Assembly (NCBI GenBank): GCA_964498395.1
Contig: CAZCHE010000004.1
Span: 248,001-312,000, forward strand
Direction of reading: 5' to 3'
Length of the DNA stretch: 64,000 nucleotides
DNA from: Parapedobacter sp964498395
GTDB lineage: Bacteria; Bacteroidota; Bacteroidia; Sphingobacteriales; Sphingobacteriaceae
Shown here: in pieces, positions 32,352 through 40,834 of the stretch
Position numbering within the stretch: the stretch's first letter is position 1
How the letters are laid out: each line of letters starts with the position of its first letter
The notes under the pieces: model-generated
What the model saw: only the letters and a program-made list of their open reading frames with translations
Database searches by the model: none
Told to the model about the DNA's origin: nothing
Translations under genes and position numbers: made by a program

Positions 32352-32981
32352 ATGGAAAAGTTATTGTACGAAGCTTATGGAAATGTTTTTGAGCGGGCAT
32401 TGATTGATGAGATCGCGTCGGCGGCCAAGTTGGTGGAATTCAAGGAAGGCGATGTACTAATCGATATCGGGAAATACATCAAAACCATGCCACTGCTCAT
32501 CAGCGGTGCGATAAAAATCATGCGCGAAGACTTTGATGCGGGAGAACTGCTCTTATACTTTATCGAAAAAGGTGACACTTGTGCAATGACCTTGGCATGT
32601 TGCATGGGCGACAAAAAAAGTGAAATCAAGGCAGTCGCCGAAAACAACGGCATCGTCGCCATGATACCCGTTGGCAAAATGGAAGAATGGATGGGCAAAT
32701 ACAGAAGCTGGCAGGCGTTTGTATTTGCCAGTTATAACAACCGGTTCAACGAGCTACTGGCTGCCATAGATAACATCGCTTTCATGCACATGGACGAGCG
32801 GCTGTACAATTACCTGTTGGAAACGAGCAAGGTCAATGCGTCTAAGACCATCAACAAGACGCACCAAGAAATCGCTTTCGCGCTCAACAGTTCCCGCGTG
32901 GTGGTTTCGCGGCTTTTAAAGGCGCTTGAAAACGAAGGAAAAATCAAATTGAACAGAAATAACATAGAATTGCTAAATTAG
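32352..32981 (+). CDS. Crp/Fnr-family transcriptional regulator of the sulfur island
   Basis: A 209-residue regulator: cyclic-nucleotide-binding fold (residues about 10-125), dimer helix, and C-terminal Crp-type helix-turn-helix (about 165-205; KTHQEIAFALNSSRVVVSRL). It lacks the Fnr iron-sulfur N-terminal cysteines and the cAMP-contacting residues of Crp. Instead three cysteines cluster in the sensor domain (C77, C83, C84; DTCAMTLACCMGD), a possible persulfide or redox switch. The recognition helix has SSRVVV where Fnr has a Glu-x-x-Ser-Arg pattern, consistent with a different site. It lies in the operon behind two GTAAC-N4-GTTAC sites and is the best candidate to bind all six, with positive autoregulation. 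Confidence 0.9.
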   Translation: MEKLLYEAYGNVFERALIDEIASAAKLVEFKEGDVLIDIGKYIKTMPLLISGAIKIMREDFDAGELLLYFIEKGDTCAMTLACCMGDKKSEIKAVAENNGIVAMIPVGKMEEWMGKYRSWQAFVFASYNNRFNELLAAIDNIAFMHMDERLYNYLLETSKVNASKTINKTHQEIAFALNSSRVVVSRLLKALENEGKIKLNRNNIELLN

Positions 32982-32986
32982 CAACT

Positions 32987-33319
32987 ATGGAAGTAGTACA
33001 CGATGGGCAAAAGAAAGATGTTTTCAACAAAGACCTTATTCTCCGTGAGGAACTCGCCATCCAGCGCACATTTTTAGCGAACCAATCGACATTCCTCTCG
33101 TTTTTGAGAAGCTCTATGTATTTTTTGGTGGCTGGACTGAGTGTCAACAAACTGGTAGATGGTAATGCTGCTGTGGTATTTGAATACGTCTTATTTATCA
33201 TGTCGGGTGCGCTGGTCATTGTCGGAACCATCAACTACTTCATCAACCACCGAAAAATCAAGCGCAGCGAAATCCATATTGGGGCTTACAAGTTGAAATA
33301 TGAGCGCAGCAAATCGTAA
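32987..33319 (+). CDS. DUF202-family membrane protein
   Basis: A 110-residue protein with three predicted helices and the DUF202 signature LAIQRTFLANQSTFLSFLRS near the first helix. It begins 5 bases after the Crp/Fnr stop, closing this operon. DUF202 proteins (YidH-like) have no established biochemical role. Its constant place next to the sulfur genes suggests a membrane accessory role, which is inference only. Confidence 0.82.
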   Translation: MEVVHDGQKKDVFNKDLILREELAIQRTFLANQSTFLSFLRSSMYFLVAGLSVNKLVDGNAAVVFEYVLFIMSGALVIVGTINYFINHRKIKRSEIHIGAYKLKYERSKS

Positions 33320-33800
33320 AAAAGGCAAGGTGAGAAGTTCCATTCTACCGTGCTAGAACAATCCGGAGGTTTGTGTTTGGCTATTACGCCATCGTCATGC
33401 CCCGTTTGTTACTTTTTCCTGCCACTAATATCGCGGCAATAAGACGGGAAGCCGGTAACAGACATTGCAAGGCAAATGATATGTTTTCTGTAGCCTACCT
33501 GGATATAACTCCTAATTCCGGCATCTTCATTATTTTCTTGTTTATGTAACTTATGTTACACGATGGCAAACTCGATTCAGGTATTTTTGATGATTATTAA
33601 TAGTTAGCCAAAATACCAAGTATAGCCAATATCAAGAATTTTTATGAGGTAGAGGCCTTCCCCGTAGGCAACGGTTCGCAGGCCATTTTCCCAATGAAAG
33701 TCAGGCTTGTGGAAGTATACGTTGCCGGGTTAGATGGCTGAACTGGTTTTTTGTATAGCAATAGACTGGCAACGGAAAAGAGAAAACGTTAATCCTACCG
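33320..33800. other. Long intergenic region and tsdA leader
   Basis: No gene is supported in 33320-33545. An operator and promoter occur at 33546-33589. The predicted transcript would then have an untranslated leader of about 200 bases before the ATG at 33801. It contains a two-part hairpin (GGCCT/AGGCC around CCGT/ACGG, 33654-33684) and an open stretch of about 45 codons without a start codon ending at TGA 33739-33741. Either a leader RNA or the remnant of a gene is possible. Confidence 0.4.
33546..33589 (+). promoter_or_regulatory. Crp/Fnr-type operator and promoter of the tsdA operon (site 3)
   Basis: GTAAC-TTAT-GTTAC (33546-33559, extended to TGTAAC/GTTACA, centre 33552.5) and a perfect TATTTTTG at 33582-33589, 29.5 bp from the centre. 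It reads toward the thiosulfate dehydrogenase gene. Confidence 0.75.
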
Positions 33801-34850
33801 ATGGAAGAAAAAAATGGACACATATGGGTTCAGCGCACACAGCTTCTTAAGCTGGCTGGTTCGAATGCAGCGATGGCCGTATGTTGCATCCTCCTGATCG
33901 TAGCCGTAGTTGCACTCCCGTACCACCACGCGGAGGTGCCCGGAGCGGGTAAACAGCTCGTACAGGTGGATGATAAAAATATGGCAGGGGCTGATGACCG
34001 TTCGCTGACGGATATTTCTGATGATTTCCTGATAGCCCCATTCGATGACACGGAAGAGGGGAGGATGTCAGCGTACGGCTACCGGCTCGTGGTTGAAACG
34101 TATGCACACATCGGCCCGGAAAGCGCCATGCCCGTAACCGGCAACAGGCTTTCCTGCTCCAGTTGCCATCTGAATGGTGGCACTAAGCCCTTTGCCGCCC
34201 CGTTTGTTGGGTTAAGCGGGGTCTTCCCCATATATATCGGTAGGGAGGACAAGGTAGCGTCCTTAGAAGAACGAATTAATGGATGCCTGGAACGCAGTAT
34301 GAATGGAAGTGCTATAGCGACGGATAGTAAGGAGATGAGGGCGATGGTTTCCTATATCAAGCATGTCGGCAAAGGGGTGCCCATCGGCCAACGAATAATT
34401 GGGCTGGGATTTGTCGAATTAAACATCCCTGATCGGGCTGCAGATCCCAAACGGGGAATGATCGTGTATGAAGCGCAATGTAAAACTTGCCATGGTCCGA
34501 ATGGGGAGGGGGTAAAAGGAACCTTGGAAACCAGGCATGGGGGGTATGTGTATCCACCACTGTGGGGAGACGACACTTATAACGACGGAGCCGGAATGGC
34601 AAGGTTGCTGACAGCAGCACGGTTCATCAAGGGCAATATGCCCTTAGGGGTAACCCATGACAATCCCATCCTGACCGACGAAGAGGCGTATGATGTAGCC
34701 GCCTACCTCAACAGCCAATCCAGGCCGGTCAAGGCGCACAAAGAACGTGATTACCCTGATCTGAAAAAGAAACCCAAAGATTGCCCTTATCCACCATATG
34801 CGGACGATATCCCGGCAAAACAGCATAAATTCGGGCCTTTTAATTTTTAA
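33801..34850 (+). CDS. tsdA: TsdA-type dihaem thiosulfate dehydrogenase
   Basis: A 349-residue cytochrome c. After an N-terminal membrane anchor (about residues 20-40) come two haem sites, CSSCH (119-123) and CKTCH (227-231). The TsdA hallmarks are all present: FVGLSGVFPIYIGREDKVAS, INGCLERSMNG with the cysteine that acts as axial haem ligand (C162), YPPLWGDDTYNDGAGMARLL, and NMPLG with the methionine ligand of haem 2 (M280; K277 nearby). TsdA joins two thiosulfates to tetrathionate, or works in reverse as a tetrathionate reductase. The anchor implies a periplasmic enzyme held at the inner membrane, coupling to quinone or cytochrome partners. A DsrE-like gene follows after 22 bases. Confidence 0.9.
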   Translation: MEEKNGHIWVQRTQLLKLAGSNAAMAVCCILLIVAVVALPYHHAEVPGAGKQLVQVDDKNMAGADDRSLTDISDDFLIAPFDDTEEGRMSAYGYRLVVETYAHIGPESAMPVTGNRLSCSSCHLNGGTKPFAAPFVGLSGVFPIYIGREDKVASLEERINGCLERSMNGSAIATDSKEMRAMVSYIKHVGKGVPIGQRIIGLGFVELNIPDRAADPKRGMIVYEAQCKTCHGPNGEGVKGTLETRHGGYVYPPLWGDDTYNDGAGMARLLTAARFIKGNMPLGVTHDNPILTDEEAYDVAAYLNSQSRPVKAHKERDYPDLKKKPKDCPYPPYADDIPAKQHKFGPFNF

Positions 34851-34872
34851 ACTTTCAAATTTTATTAGTCAC

Positions 34873-35337
34873 ATGAAATGCAAACATTACCTCCTGTTGG
34901 CCATCGCCACACTGACCCTAGCCACGGTTGCTAACGCACAATCGTATCTCGAGGCAAACAAGAAATATGGTGGGGCCATAGCGATCGAAGATGTCTATAA
35001 AGTCATCTTCCAAATGGACCAAGGATCTTCCGAAATCATCAAAAAGACAATACGTAACATCAATAACCTCCTGAAAGACCCGCGTCTATCCGGAAAATTG
35101 CAAATACAGGTGGTTGCGTTCTCGGGTGGTATAGATGCCTATCGAAAAAGCAGCGGATATGAAGCAGATTTCAAGAATTTGGTCAGGCAGGGGGTGATCG
35201 TATCGCAATGCTTGAATACATTGGAAGATCGGCAGGTGTCCAAAGAGGAGCTTTATGACTTCTTGGCCTATGTGCCTACGGGAAATGGCGAATTGTTGAT
35301 TCGCGCGTCTGAGGGTTGGACCATCATTAAGCCGTAG
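34873..35337 (+). CDS. Exported DsrE-family protein
   Basis: A 154-residue protein with a signal peptide (MKCKHYLLLAIATLTLATVA, cleavage after NAQ) and a DsrE/DsrF-like fold (VYKVIFQMDQGSSEIIKKTI, LQIQVVAFSGGIDAYRKSS, QGVIVSQCLNTLEDRQVSKE). The single cysteine in SQCLNTL sits where sulfur-carrier DsrE proteins keep their persulfide cysteine. A periplasmic sulfur carrier serving the upstream TsdA or downstream exported persulfide dioxygenase is a reasonable inference. ATG 34873 is used; the frame upstream overlaps the tsdA end without signal-like sequence. Confidence 0.8.
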   Translation: MKCKHYLLLAIATLTLATVANAQSYLEANKKYGGAIAIEDVYKVIFQMDQGSSEIIKKTIRNINNLLKDPRLSGKLQIQVVAFSGGIDAYRKSSGYEADFKNLVRQGVIVSQCLNTLEDRQVSKEELYDFLAYVPTGNGELLIRASEGWTIIKP

Positions 35338-35408
35338 TGCAGATGACTGTCCGGCACTGTCGCACCCGGTTTTCAGTATAGAATGGTTCGGGTAAGTTCG
35401 GTTTTAGC

Positions 35409-35416
35409 TACCTTTG
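35409..35416 (+). promoter_or_regulatory. Possible promoter of the exported persulfide dioxygenase gene
   Basis: TACCTTTG matches TAnnTTTG and lies 64 bases before the ATG at 35480. No GTAAC-N4-GTTAC palindrome exists at the expected position (centre 35379.5) and the -33 region is weak, so this gene may be controlled differently from its island neighbours. Confidence 0.35.
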
Positions 35417-35479
35417 ACTCAGGACGCAAAGGGATTATACAACAAATTTTTAATAACGAGAATTTAGTAGCAGTTCAAT

Positions 35480-36955
35480 ATGAAACCTAATTTTCTAAAA
35501 ATCAGTTTCGCTTGGTTGGTGATGTACATGTCCATCGGGGTTAATCCGATCATCGCGCAAACCTTGTTTTTCGAGCGTATATTTGACGAAACATTTGCGC
35601 AGGCGAGTTATGTTATCGGGAATACAGAGACCAAAGAAGCCATGGTGATTGATGCCAAAAGGGATATCGACACGTATTTGGAAGTTGCCCGCGCCAATGG
35701 TTTGGAGATAACACATATTTCCGAAACCCATATCCATGCCGATTTTTTGAGCGGGTCGCGGGAGTTGGCTTCCGCCACCGATGCTAAACTGTACCTCTCT
35801 GCCGAGGGCGGGAAGGATTGGCGGTATGCATTTCCGCACATCCCACTAAAGGATGGTGACCGGATACGTTTGGGTACCATCACGCTGGAAGTGATGCACA
35901 CGCCGGGGCATACGCCAGAAAGCATCACCTTTTTGGTTAACGATGGAAGTGCTAACCCGGTCAAGGCCATAACGGGTGACTTCATTTTCGTGGGTGACGT
36001 AGGCCGCCCGGATCTATTGGAAAAGGCGGTCGGATATGTCGGAACGCAAGAAACAGGAGCCAGGCAGCTCTATGCATCTATCAACCGTTTCAAAACACTG
36101 CCCGATGATACGGAAATATGGCCAGGGCACGGGGCTGGTTCTTTCTGCGGAAGGAGCCTGAGCCATATACCTCAGTCTACGTTAAGGCAGGAAAAGCTGA
36201 CCAATGAAGCCCTGCGATTTCGGGATGATGAAGAAGGATTCATAGCTTATATCTTGGAAGGGCAACCCGAACCGCCAAAGTATTTCGCGATGATGAAGCG
36301 ACTGAACAGCATAAGCAGGCCATTGCTCGTGGAAGTGCCCAAATACCCGAAATTATCGAAGAGCGAAATGGATCGGGCGATGGAAAATGGCTTGCAACTA
36401 ATCGATGCCCGTGCCAAAGAGGAGGTGGCGAAAGGTTTTATTCCAGGTAGTATCCATATTGAAGGAGGAAAGTCATTTTCTACATTTGTGGGGTCCTTTT
36501 TGGATTACGAGCAGCAGCTTATCTTGATTGCCGAAGCTGAAAAAATCGATGAACTGACCCGTAAATTGATGCGCATCGGCATGGACAATGTATACGGATA
36601 CATTAGCGACGTCCATGACCAAAGCCAGCAGGTACGGCCGTCAAAAATCATCGAGGTAGGTGAACTGAAAGGACACTTGGCAAGTAACGCTATACGGGTT
36701 ATCGATGTAAGGACTGAAGCTGAATACGGATCGGGCCATATACAGGGGGCAGAAAACATCCCGTTATCGGCGTTGGTGGAAGCCACCGGCAAACTACAGA
36801 AAGATAAGCCCGTGGTCATCCATTGCCAAAGCGGTGTGCGGGCAGGTATTGCCTATTCCATTTTGGCGGCAATGGGATTTGATAATATCTTAAATTATTC
36901 GGGAGGAATCAACGATTGGGTCGCTCGGGGAAATGAGTTAGTCAAGGAAAACTAA
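35480..36955 (+). CDS. Exported persulfide dioxygenase-rhodanese fusion (CstB-like)
   Basis: A 491-residue fusion: signal peptide (about residues 1-26, NPIIAQ), metallo-beta-lactamase/persulfide dioxygenase domain (about 27-260; SETHIHADFLSGS, MHTPGHTPES, GDFIFVGDVGRPDL, WPGHGAGSFCG), an inactive rhodanese without cysteine (about 290-380) and an active rhodanese with HCQSGVRAG (C449). This is the domain order of CstB, which oxidises persulfide sulfur to sulfite or thiosulfate. The closest paralogue is the cytoplasmic 43183 product; this copy carries a secretion signal, which is unusual because these enzymes normally act on cytosolic thiol persulfides. An MFS transporter gene follows after 24 bases. 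Confidence 0.88.
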   Translation: MKPNFLKISFAWLVMYMSIGVNPIIAQTLFFERIFDETFAQASYVIGNTETKEAMVIDAKRDIDTYLEVARANGLEITHISETHIHADFLSGSRELASATDAKLYLSAEGGKDWRYAFPHIPLKDGDRIRLGTITLEVMHTPGHTPESITFLVNDGSANPVKAITGDFIFVGDVGRPDLLEKAVGYVGTQETGARQLYASINRFKTLPDDTEIWPGHGAGSFCGRSLSHIPQSTLRQEKLTNEALRFRDDEEGFIAYILEGQPEPPKYFAMMKRLNSISRPLLVEVPKYPKLSKSEMDRAMENGLQLIDARAKEEVAKGFIPGSIHIEGGKSFSTFVGSFLDYEQQLILIAEAEKIDELTRKLMRIGMDNVYGYISDVHDQSQQVRPSKIIEVGELKGHLASNAIRVIDVRTEAEYGSGHIQGAENIPLSALVEATGKLQKDKPVVIHCQSGVRAGIAYSILAAMGFDNILNYSGGINDWVARGNELVKEN

Positions 36956-36979
36956 GGCCCACCCCAAATACATGGCCGG

Positions 36980-38227
36980 ATGCATAATCGCGTAGTAGCA
37001 CTGGGGCTCAGGGAAAATTGGCGGCAATTTCTACTGCTGGTCGTTGTTAACATGATGGTCGGTGGGATGGTCGGTTTGGAGCGGACAGTAGTGCCGTTGG
37101 TCGGTTCAGAAGAATTTCAGGTACGGTCAGACGTCATCCTTTTTTCTTTTATTATCGCATTTGGTGTCGTCAAGGCTATCACCAATTTAGTTTCGGGGGT
37201 TTTGGCAGATCGATTCACGCGAAAAAGGATCTTGGTTTGGGGGTGGCTCGTCGGCCTACCGATTCCATTTTTGCTGGCCTATGCGCCTTCGTGGAATTGG
37301 ATTCTATTTGCCAATGTACTGCTTGGAATCAGTCAGGGATTGGCTTGGTCCATGACCGTGAACATGAAAATTGACCTTGTGGGCCGAGAACACCGCGGAC
37401 TGGCAATGGGACTAAACGAAGCTGCAGGCTATAGTGCGGTCGGTTTAACTGCGTTATTGACGGGTTATTTAGCCTCACATTATGGGTTACGACCAGAACC
37501 CTTTTATGTCGGTGTTGCTTACACCATCATCGGATTGCTGTTGGCTGTTTTTGTAATCAAAGACACCCGAACGCATGCCGCCTTAGAAGCAAGGCAACTC
37601 CACGGAGCCCGTTCGGACCAGCGTACACATCAACCAGGTATTTGGTGGGTATTTAAAGAAACTTCGTTTGGGAACAGGAATCTCTTTTCTGCGTCACAGG
37701 CGGGCCTGATAAACAATTTAAACGATGGGATGTCTTGGGGTGTATTCCCGCTGCTTTTTATGTCTATGGGCGTGGGGTTGGAGGGTGTTGGCTGGATAAA
37801 AGCTGTTTATCCTGTTGTATGGGGCGTTGGTCAAATCGTTACCGGCCCATTGGCCGATAGGTTTGGAAGGAAGCCATTGATTGTCTGGGGGATGTTCGTG
37901 CAAGTGTTAGGTCACCTTGTCATTGGTTTAGTGCTATTCGAGCCGTTGGTAGCAGGTTTATTCGGTTCCGTATTGCTGGGTATAGGAACAGCTATGGTAT
38001 ACCCGGCCCTGCTGGCCGTTGTAAGCGATGTTGCCCACCCAAGCTGGCGAGCGTCGGCATTGGGTGTTTACCGTTTCTGGCGGGATATCGGTTATGCCGT
38101 AGGCGCACTGATGGCCGGAGTTGTCAGTCATTACCTCGGCTTGTTTTGGGCCATTCATATCGCGGGCATCATAACGTTTGTATCGGGCATCGTGGTATGG
38201 GCTAATATGGTAGAAGCGACCGACTGA
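36980..38227 (+). CDS. MFS transporter
   Basis: A 415-residue major-facilitator protein with twelve predicted helices and two duplicated loop motifs, GVLADRFTRKRILVWGW (helices 2-3) and GPLADRFGRKPLIVWGM (helices 8-9). The subfamily cannot be told from motifs. It is 24 bases behind the exported persulfide dioxygenase gene and probably cotranscribed, suggesting export of a sulfur-oxidation product or uptake of a sulfur compound; this is context only. It converges on cydB with 8 bases between the stops. Confidence 0.85.
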   Translation: MHNRVVALGLRENWRQFLLLVVVNMMVGGMVGLERTVVPLVGSEEFQVRSDVILFSFIIAFGVVKAITNLVSGVLADRFTRKRILVWGWLVGLPIPFLLAYAPSWNWILFANVLLGISQGLAWSMTVNMKIDLVGREHRGLAMGLNEAAGYSAVGLTALLTGYLASHYGLRPEPFYVGVAYTIIGLLLAVFVIKDTRTHAALEARQLHGARSDQRTHQPGIWWVFKETSFGNRNLFSASQAGLINNLNDGMSWGVFPLLFMSMGVGLEGVGWIKAVYPVVWGVGQIVTGPLADRFGRKPLIVWGMFVQVLGHLVIGLVLFEPLVAGLFGSVLLGIGTAMVYPALLAVVSDVAHPSWRASALGVYRFWRDIGYAVGALMAGVVSHYLGLFWAIHIAGIITFVSGIVVWANMVEATD

Positions 38228-38235
38228 TGGAGTCA

Positions 38236-39312
38236 TTAATGTTCTCCATAGCCGACATTATCCATTTTCCCCCTGAATACCCTGAATTGGATAATGAAAT
38301 ACACGGCGACGAGCACCGCTGCTACGACAAACCAGCTTAAGCCGACAGATAGACCGTATTCGTGTGCCGAAGCGTTGTGCACGGTCAGGGAAGGGTTGAC
38401 CGTATTGGTTGACGGGAGTAGATTTGGAAACAACGAAACGATAGTCGTGGCAAAACTCCCGAAAATAAACATGGTGGAAAAGAGAAAGCCGGTTCCGTCT
38501 TTTTTGAAGGTCCTAATTCCGAATTGGCCCAGCAAACCCACTAGCCCAATTAGCGGAAATATCCACAACCAATAATGCGTTTGGAGGTTGGTCAATGGTA
38601 CGGGCTTTACATAGTGCCACAGGATGGCTGAGATGACAACCAAGATCAACAGTAACATATTCAGTCTAAAAATAGCTTTTTTTAGCCGCCCATTCAGTGG
38701 TGTCGTCGTTTTCAAGATTACCCAATTTGCGCCATGTATGGTGAGTGTGACGACCGCAACCAACCCGAGCAGTATCGTAAACCAGTCGATGACGCCTTGT
38801 TGCTCGGCAAGTGGGTCAAATGTCGGGTTCCATAAGGCTAAGAAAAAATAATGGGCTTCCTGGGTGGAAACACCATCTTTAACCATTCCAAGATTGACCC
38901 CCCGGACGACATTGCCCAATGCCGCACCGAAAAACAGTGCTAGCAACAAGCTTGCTACGCCAAAAGCTTTGTCCCAGAGTTTTTCCCATAGCCGGTTGTG
39001 CACTTGCCCCCGAAGCTCTAACCCCACGGCCCTGAATATCAGTAGCCATAACACGAGCATCAAGGGGAGGTAGAAGCCACTGAATGCCGAGGCATAAAGC
39101 GTCGGGAAAGCGAAAAACAACACGCCGCCCGCAGCAATCAGCCAAACCTCGTTTGCATCCCAAAACGGGCCGATGGCATTGGTCACGGCTTTTTTCTCTT
39201 CTTCCGTTTTCGCGAATAACAAGTGTACGATACCCGCACCGAAGTCGTAGCCATCAAGGATGACATACGCGATTAACATGATGCTCAAAACGACAAACCA
39301 AAAGATTTCCAT
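38236..39312 (-). CDS. cydB: Cytochrome bd ubiquinol oxidase subunit II
   Basis: A 358-residue membrane protein with about eight to nine helices. The opening FWFVVLSIMLIAYVILDGYD, then FGAGIVHLL, and NAIGPFWDANEVWLIAAGGV are the signature of CydB. It begins 7 bases after cydA. Together they form the copper-free bd oxidase, which reduces oxygen with high affinity and, unlike haem-copper oxidases, resists inhibition by sulfide. That fits its place within the sulfur island. No separate cydX-like small gene was identified. Confidence 0.95.
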   Translation of the reverse strand: MEIFWFVVLSIMLIAYVILDGYDFGAGIVHLLFAKTEEEKKAVTNAIGPFWDANEVWLIAAGGVLFFAFPTLYASAFSGFYLPLMLVLWLLIFRAVGLELRGQVHNRLWEKLWDKAFGVASLLLALFFGAALGNVVRGVNLGMVKDGVSTQEAHYFFLALWNPTFDPLAEQQGVIDWFTILLGLVAVVTLTIHGANWVILKTTTPLNGRLKKAIFRLNMLLLILVVISAILWHYVKPVPLTNLQTHYWLWIFPLIGLVGLLGQFGIRTFKKDGTGFLFSTMFIFGSFATTIVSLFPNLLPSTNTVNPSLTVHNASAHEYGLSVGLSWFVVAAVLVAVYFIIQFRVFRGKMDNVGYGEH

Positions 39313-39319
39313 GACTGAA

Positions 39320-40657
39320 TTAATTTAAGGCAAGTTTGGGCTCAGGCCCTTTGCGGATAATTTTCAATACCAATAATAAAAACAGCAGCCCCAAGAGCAG
39401 GTATAATCCTACGAATCCCAATAAGGTAAATAGGGCGTTGCCGGAAGAGACAGTGGGGGAGACCCCGTCGACCATCTGCAACAGGTGGTAAACCAGCCAG
39501 GGTTGCCGTCCCAATTCGGCGGTGTACCAGCCTGCCGTATTGGCAATGTACGGGAAGGGAATCATAAACATCAGTATCCATAGCAGCCATTTTGTTCGGT
39601 ATAGCCGGTTTTTCCAAAGCAGGAAAGTAGCGAGGGCCATAATACCGATGAAGATGGTGCCCAGCCCAACCATGATGTGGTAACTGTAATATAGGCCGGG
39701 TACATTGGTAGGGTGGATGGCCTCGTCAAACTCGTTCAAACCCTTGATTTCGGCATCCCACCGTTGATACGTAAGAAAACTCAGTACGTTCGGCACAGCG
39801 ATTTTATTGTCCAGTTTCTTGTTTTCCATGTCGGGCTGTCCAATCAGGATGATCTCTGCTCCACCCTTTTCCGTTTCGAAGATCCCCTCCATCGCTGCAA
39901 AAGAGACTGGCTGGTACTTCACCACGTTTTTGGCAGCCCAATCGCCCGTAGGGAAAGCCAATATAACAGAAGAAACCACGCCGAACACTACCCCGCTTTT
40001 GACGAATATTTTCCCAAATCGGCTGTGCCGCTTGCTTAATAGGTAAAAGGCACCTACGGCCGCAACAAAAAAGGAACTGGTGACCAATGAGCCGGCCTGG
40101 TTATGTAGGTAAGATGGCCACAACCAAGGATTGTTGAACAGTGCACTGAAATTATTCAGCACGAACTTTCCGTTTTCCAGTATTTCATAGCCTACGGGAT
40201 GCTGCATCCATGAATGCGTAGCGATGATAAGGAATCCGCTTGCCCAAGAGCCGATAAACACCATCAATCCGGTGAGGAAATGGAGTTTGTGGCCCAGCAG
40301 CTTTTCGCCGAAAAGGAACATCCCCAAAAAGGACGATTCCAGGAAAAAGGAAAACATCCCCTCCATGGCGAGTGTTTGGCCGATGATGCCTCCGGTCAAT
40401 TCGGAGAATTTGGCCCAATTCGTTCCAAACTGGAATTCCATCGGGATACCCGTAACCACCCCCATGGCAAAATTAAGCGCAAAGATTTTCATCCAAAACT
40501 TGGATGCATGGTTGTAGTCATCGTTTTTGGTTTGGAGGAACCTCCACTTGAAGTAAACAATCATCAGCGACAGGCCCATTGTCAACTGCGGGAACAGGTA
40601 GTGGAATGTAATCGTAAATGCAAACTGCAGTCGATTATAAAGGATCATATCTTCCAT
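39320..40657 (-). CDS. cydA: Cytochrome bd ubiquinol oxidase subunit I
   Basis: A 445-residue haem-bearing subunit. The haem ligand histidine lies in TITFHYLFPQLTMG (H19), the GIPMEFQFGTNWAKFSELTG block and FSFFLESSFLGMFLFGEK bear the haem-site residues, HSWMQHPVGYEI is intact, and GRQPWLVYHLL is the conserved block behind the quinol loop. The quinol loop is short, so this is the S-type (CIO-like) variant. Its promoter region contains the palindrome at 40757-40770, shared with the divergent TauE gene; the minus-strand element TAATTTTA starts at 40734, the standard 29.5 bp away. Confidence 0.95.
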   Translation of the reverse strand: MEDMILYNRLQFAFTITFHYLFPQLTMGLSLMIVYFKWRFLQTKNDDYNHASKFWMKIFALNFAMGVVTGIPMEFQFGTNWAKFSELTGGIIGQTLAMEGMFSFFLESSFLGMFLFGEKLLGHKLHFLTGLMVFIGSWASGFLIIATHSWMQHPVGYEILENGKFVLNNFSALFNNPWLWPSYLHNQAGSLVTSSFFVAAVGAFYLLSKRHSRFGKIFVKSGVVFGVVSSVILAFPTGDWAAKNVVKYQPVSFAAMEGIFETEKGGAEIILIGQPDMENKKLDNKIAVPNVLSFLTYQRWDAEIKGLNEFDEAIHPTNVPGLYYSYHIMVGLGTIFIGIMALATFLLWKNRLYRTKWLLWILMFMIPFPYIANTAGWYTAELGRQPWLVYHLLQMVDGVSPTVSSGNALFTLLGFVGLYLLLGLLFLLLVLKIIRKGPEPKLALN

Positions 40658-40726
40658 TTGACAATAATTTGGATGCGTTGGATATGTACGATAAATATAG
40701 GCATTTATCGCCCATAAATCATTTTG

Positions 40727-40800
40727 TAAAATTATTTCAGTCGTGGATGTCTTTCAGTAACAATTGTTACCGTGTAAAAACTATCGACCTGGTACTTTCG
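40727..40800. promoter_or_regulatory. Divergent cydAB/tauE control region (site 4)
   Basis: Palindrome GTAAC-AATT-GTTAC at 40757-40770 (centre 40763.5), identical in its core to site 1. On the plus strand TACTTTCG starts at 40793; on the minus strand TAATTTTA starts at 40734. Both lie exactly 29.5 bp from the centre, so one dimer could activate both directions. Confidence 0.75.
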
Positions 40801-40834
40801 TGCCATATTATTTCTGTAACTAAAACATTGTTTG

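Noticed and set aside
33396..33548. ORF of 50 codons starting ATG near 33396
   Set aside because: No domain or neighbouring signal; its end overlaps the operator at 33546, so it is probably chance.
35373..35416. A seventh Crp/Fnr-type site before the exported persulfide dioxygenase gene
   Set aside because: A TACCTTTG element exists at 35409, but the 14 bases centred at 35379.5 show no GTAAC-N4-GTTAC symmetry.
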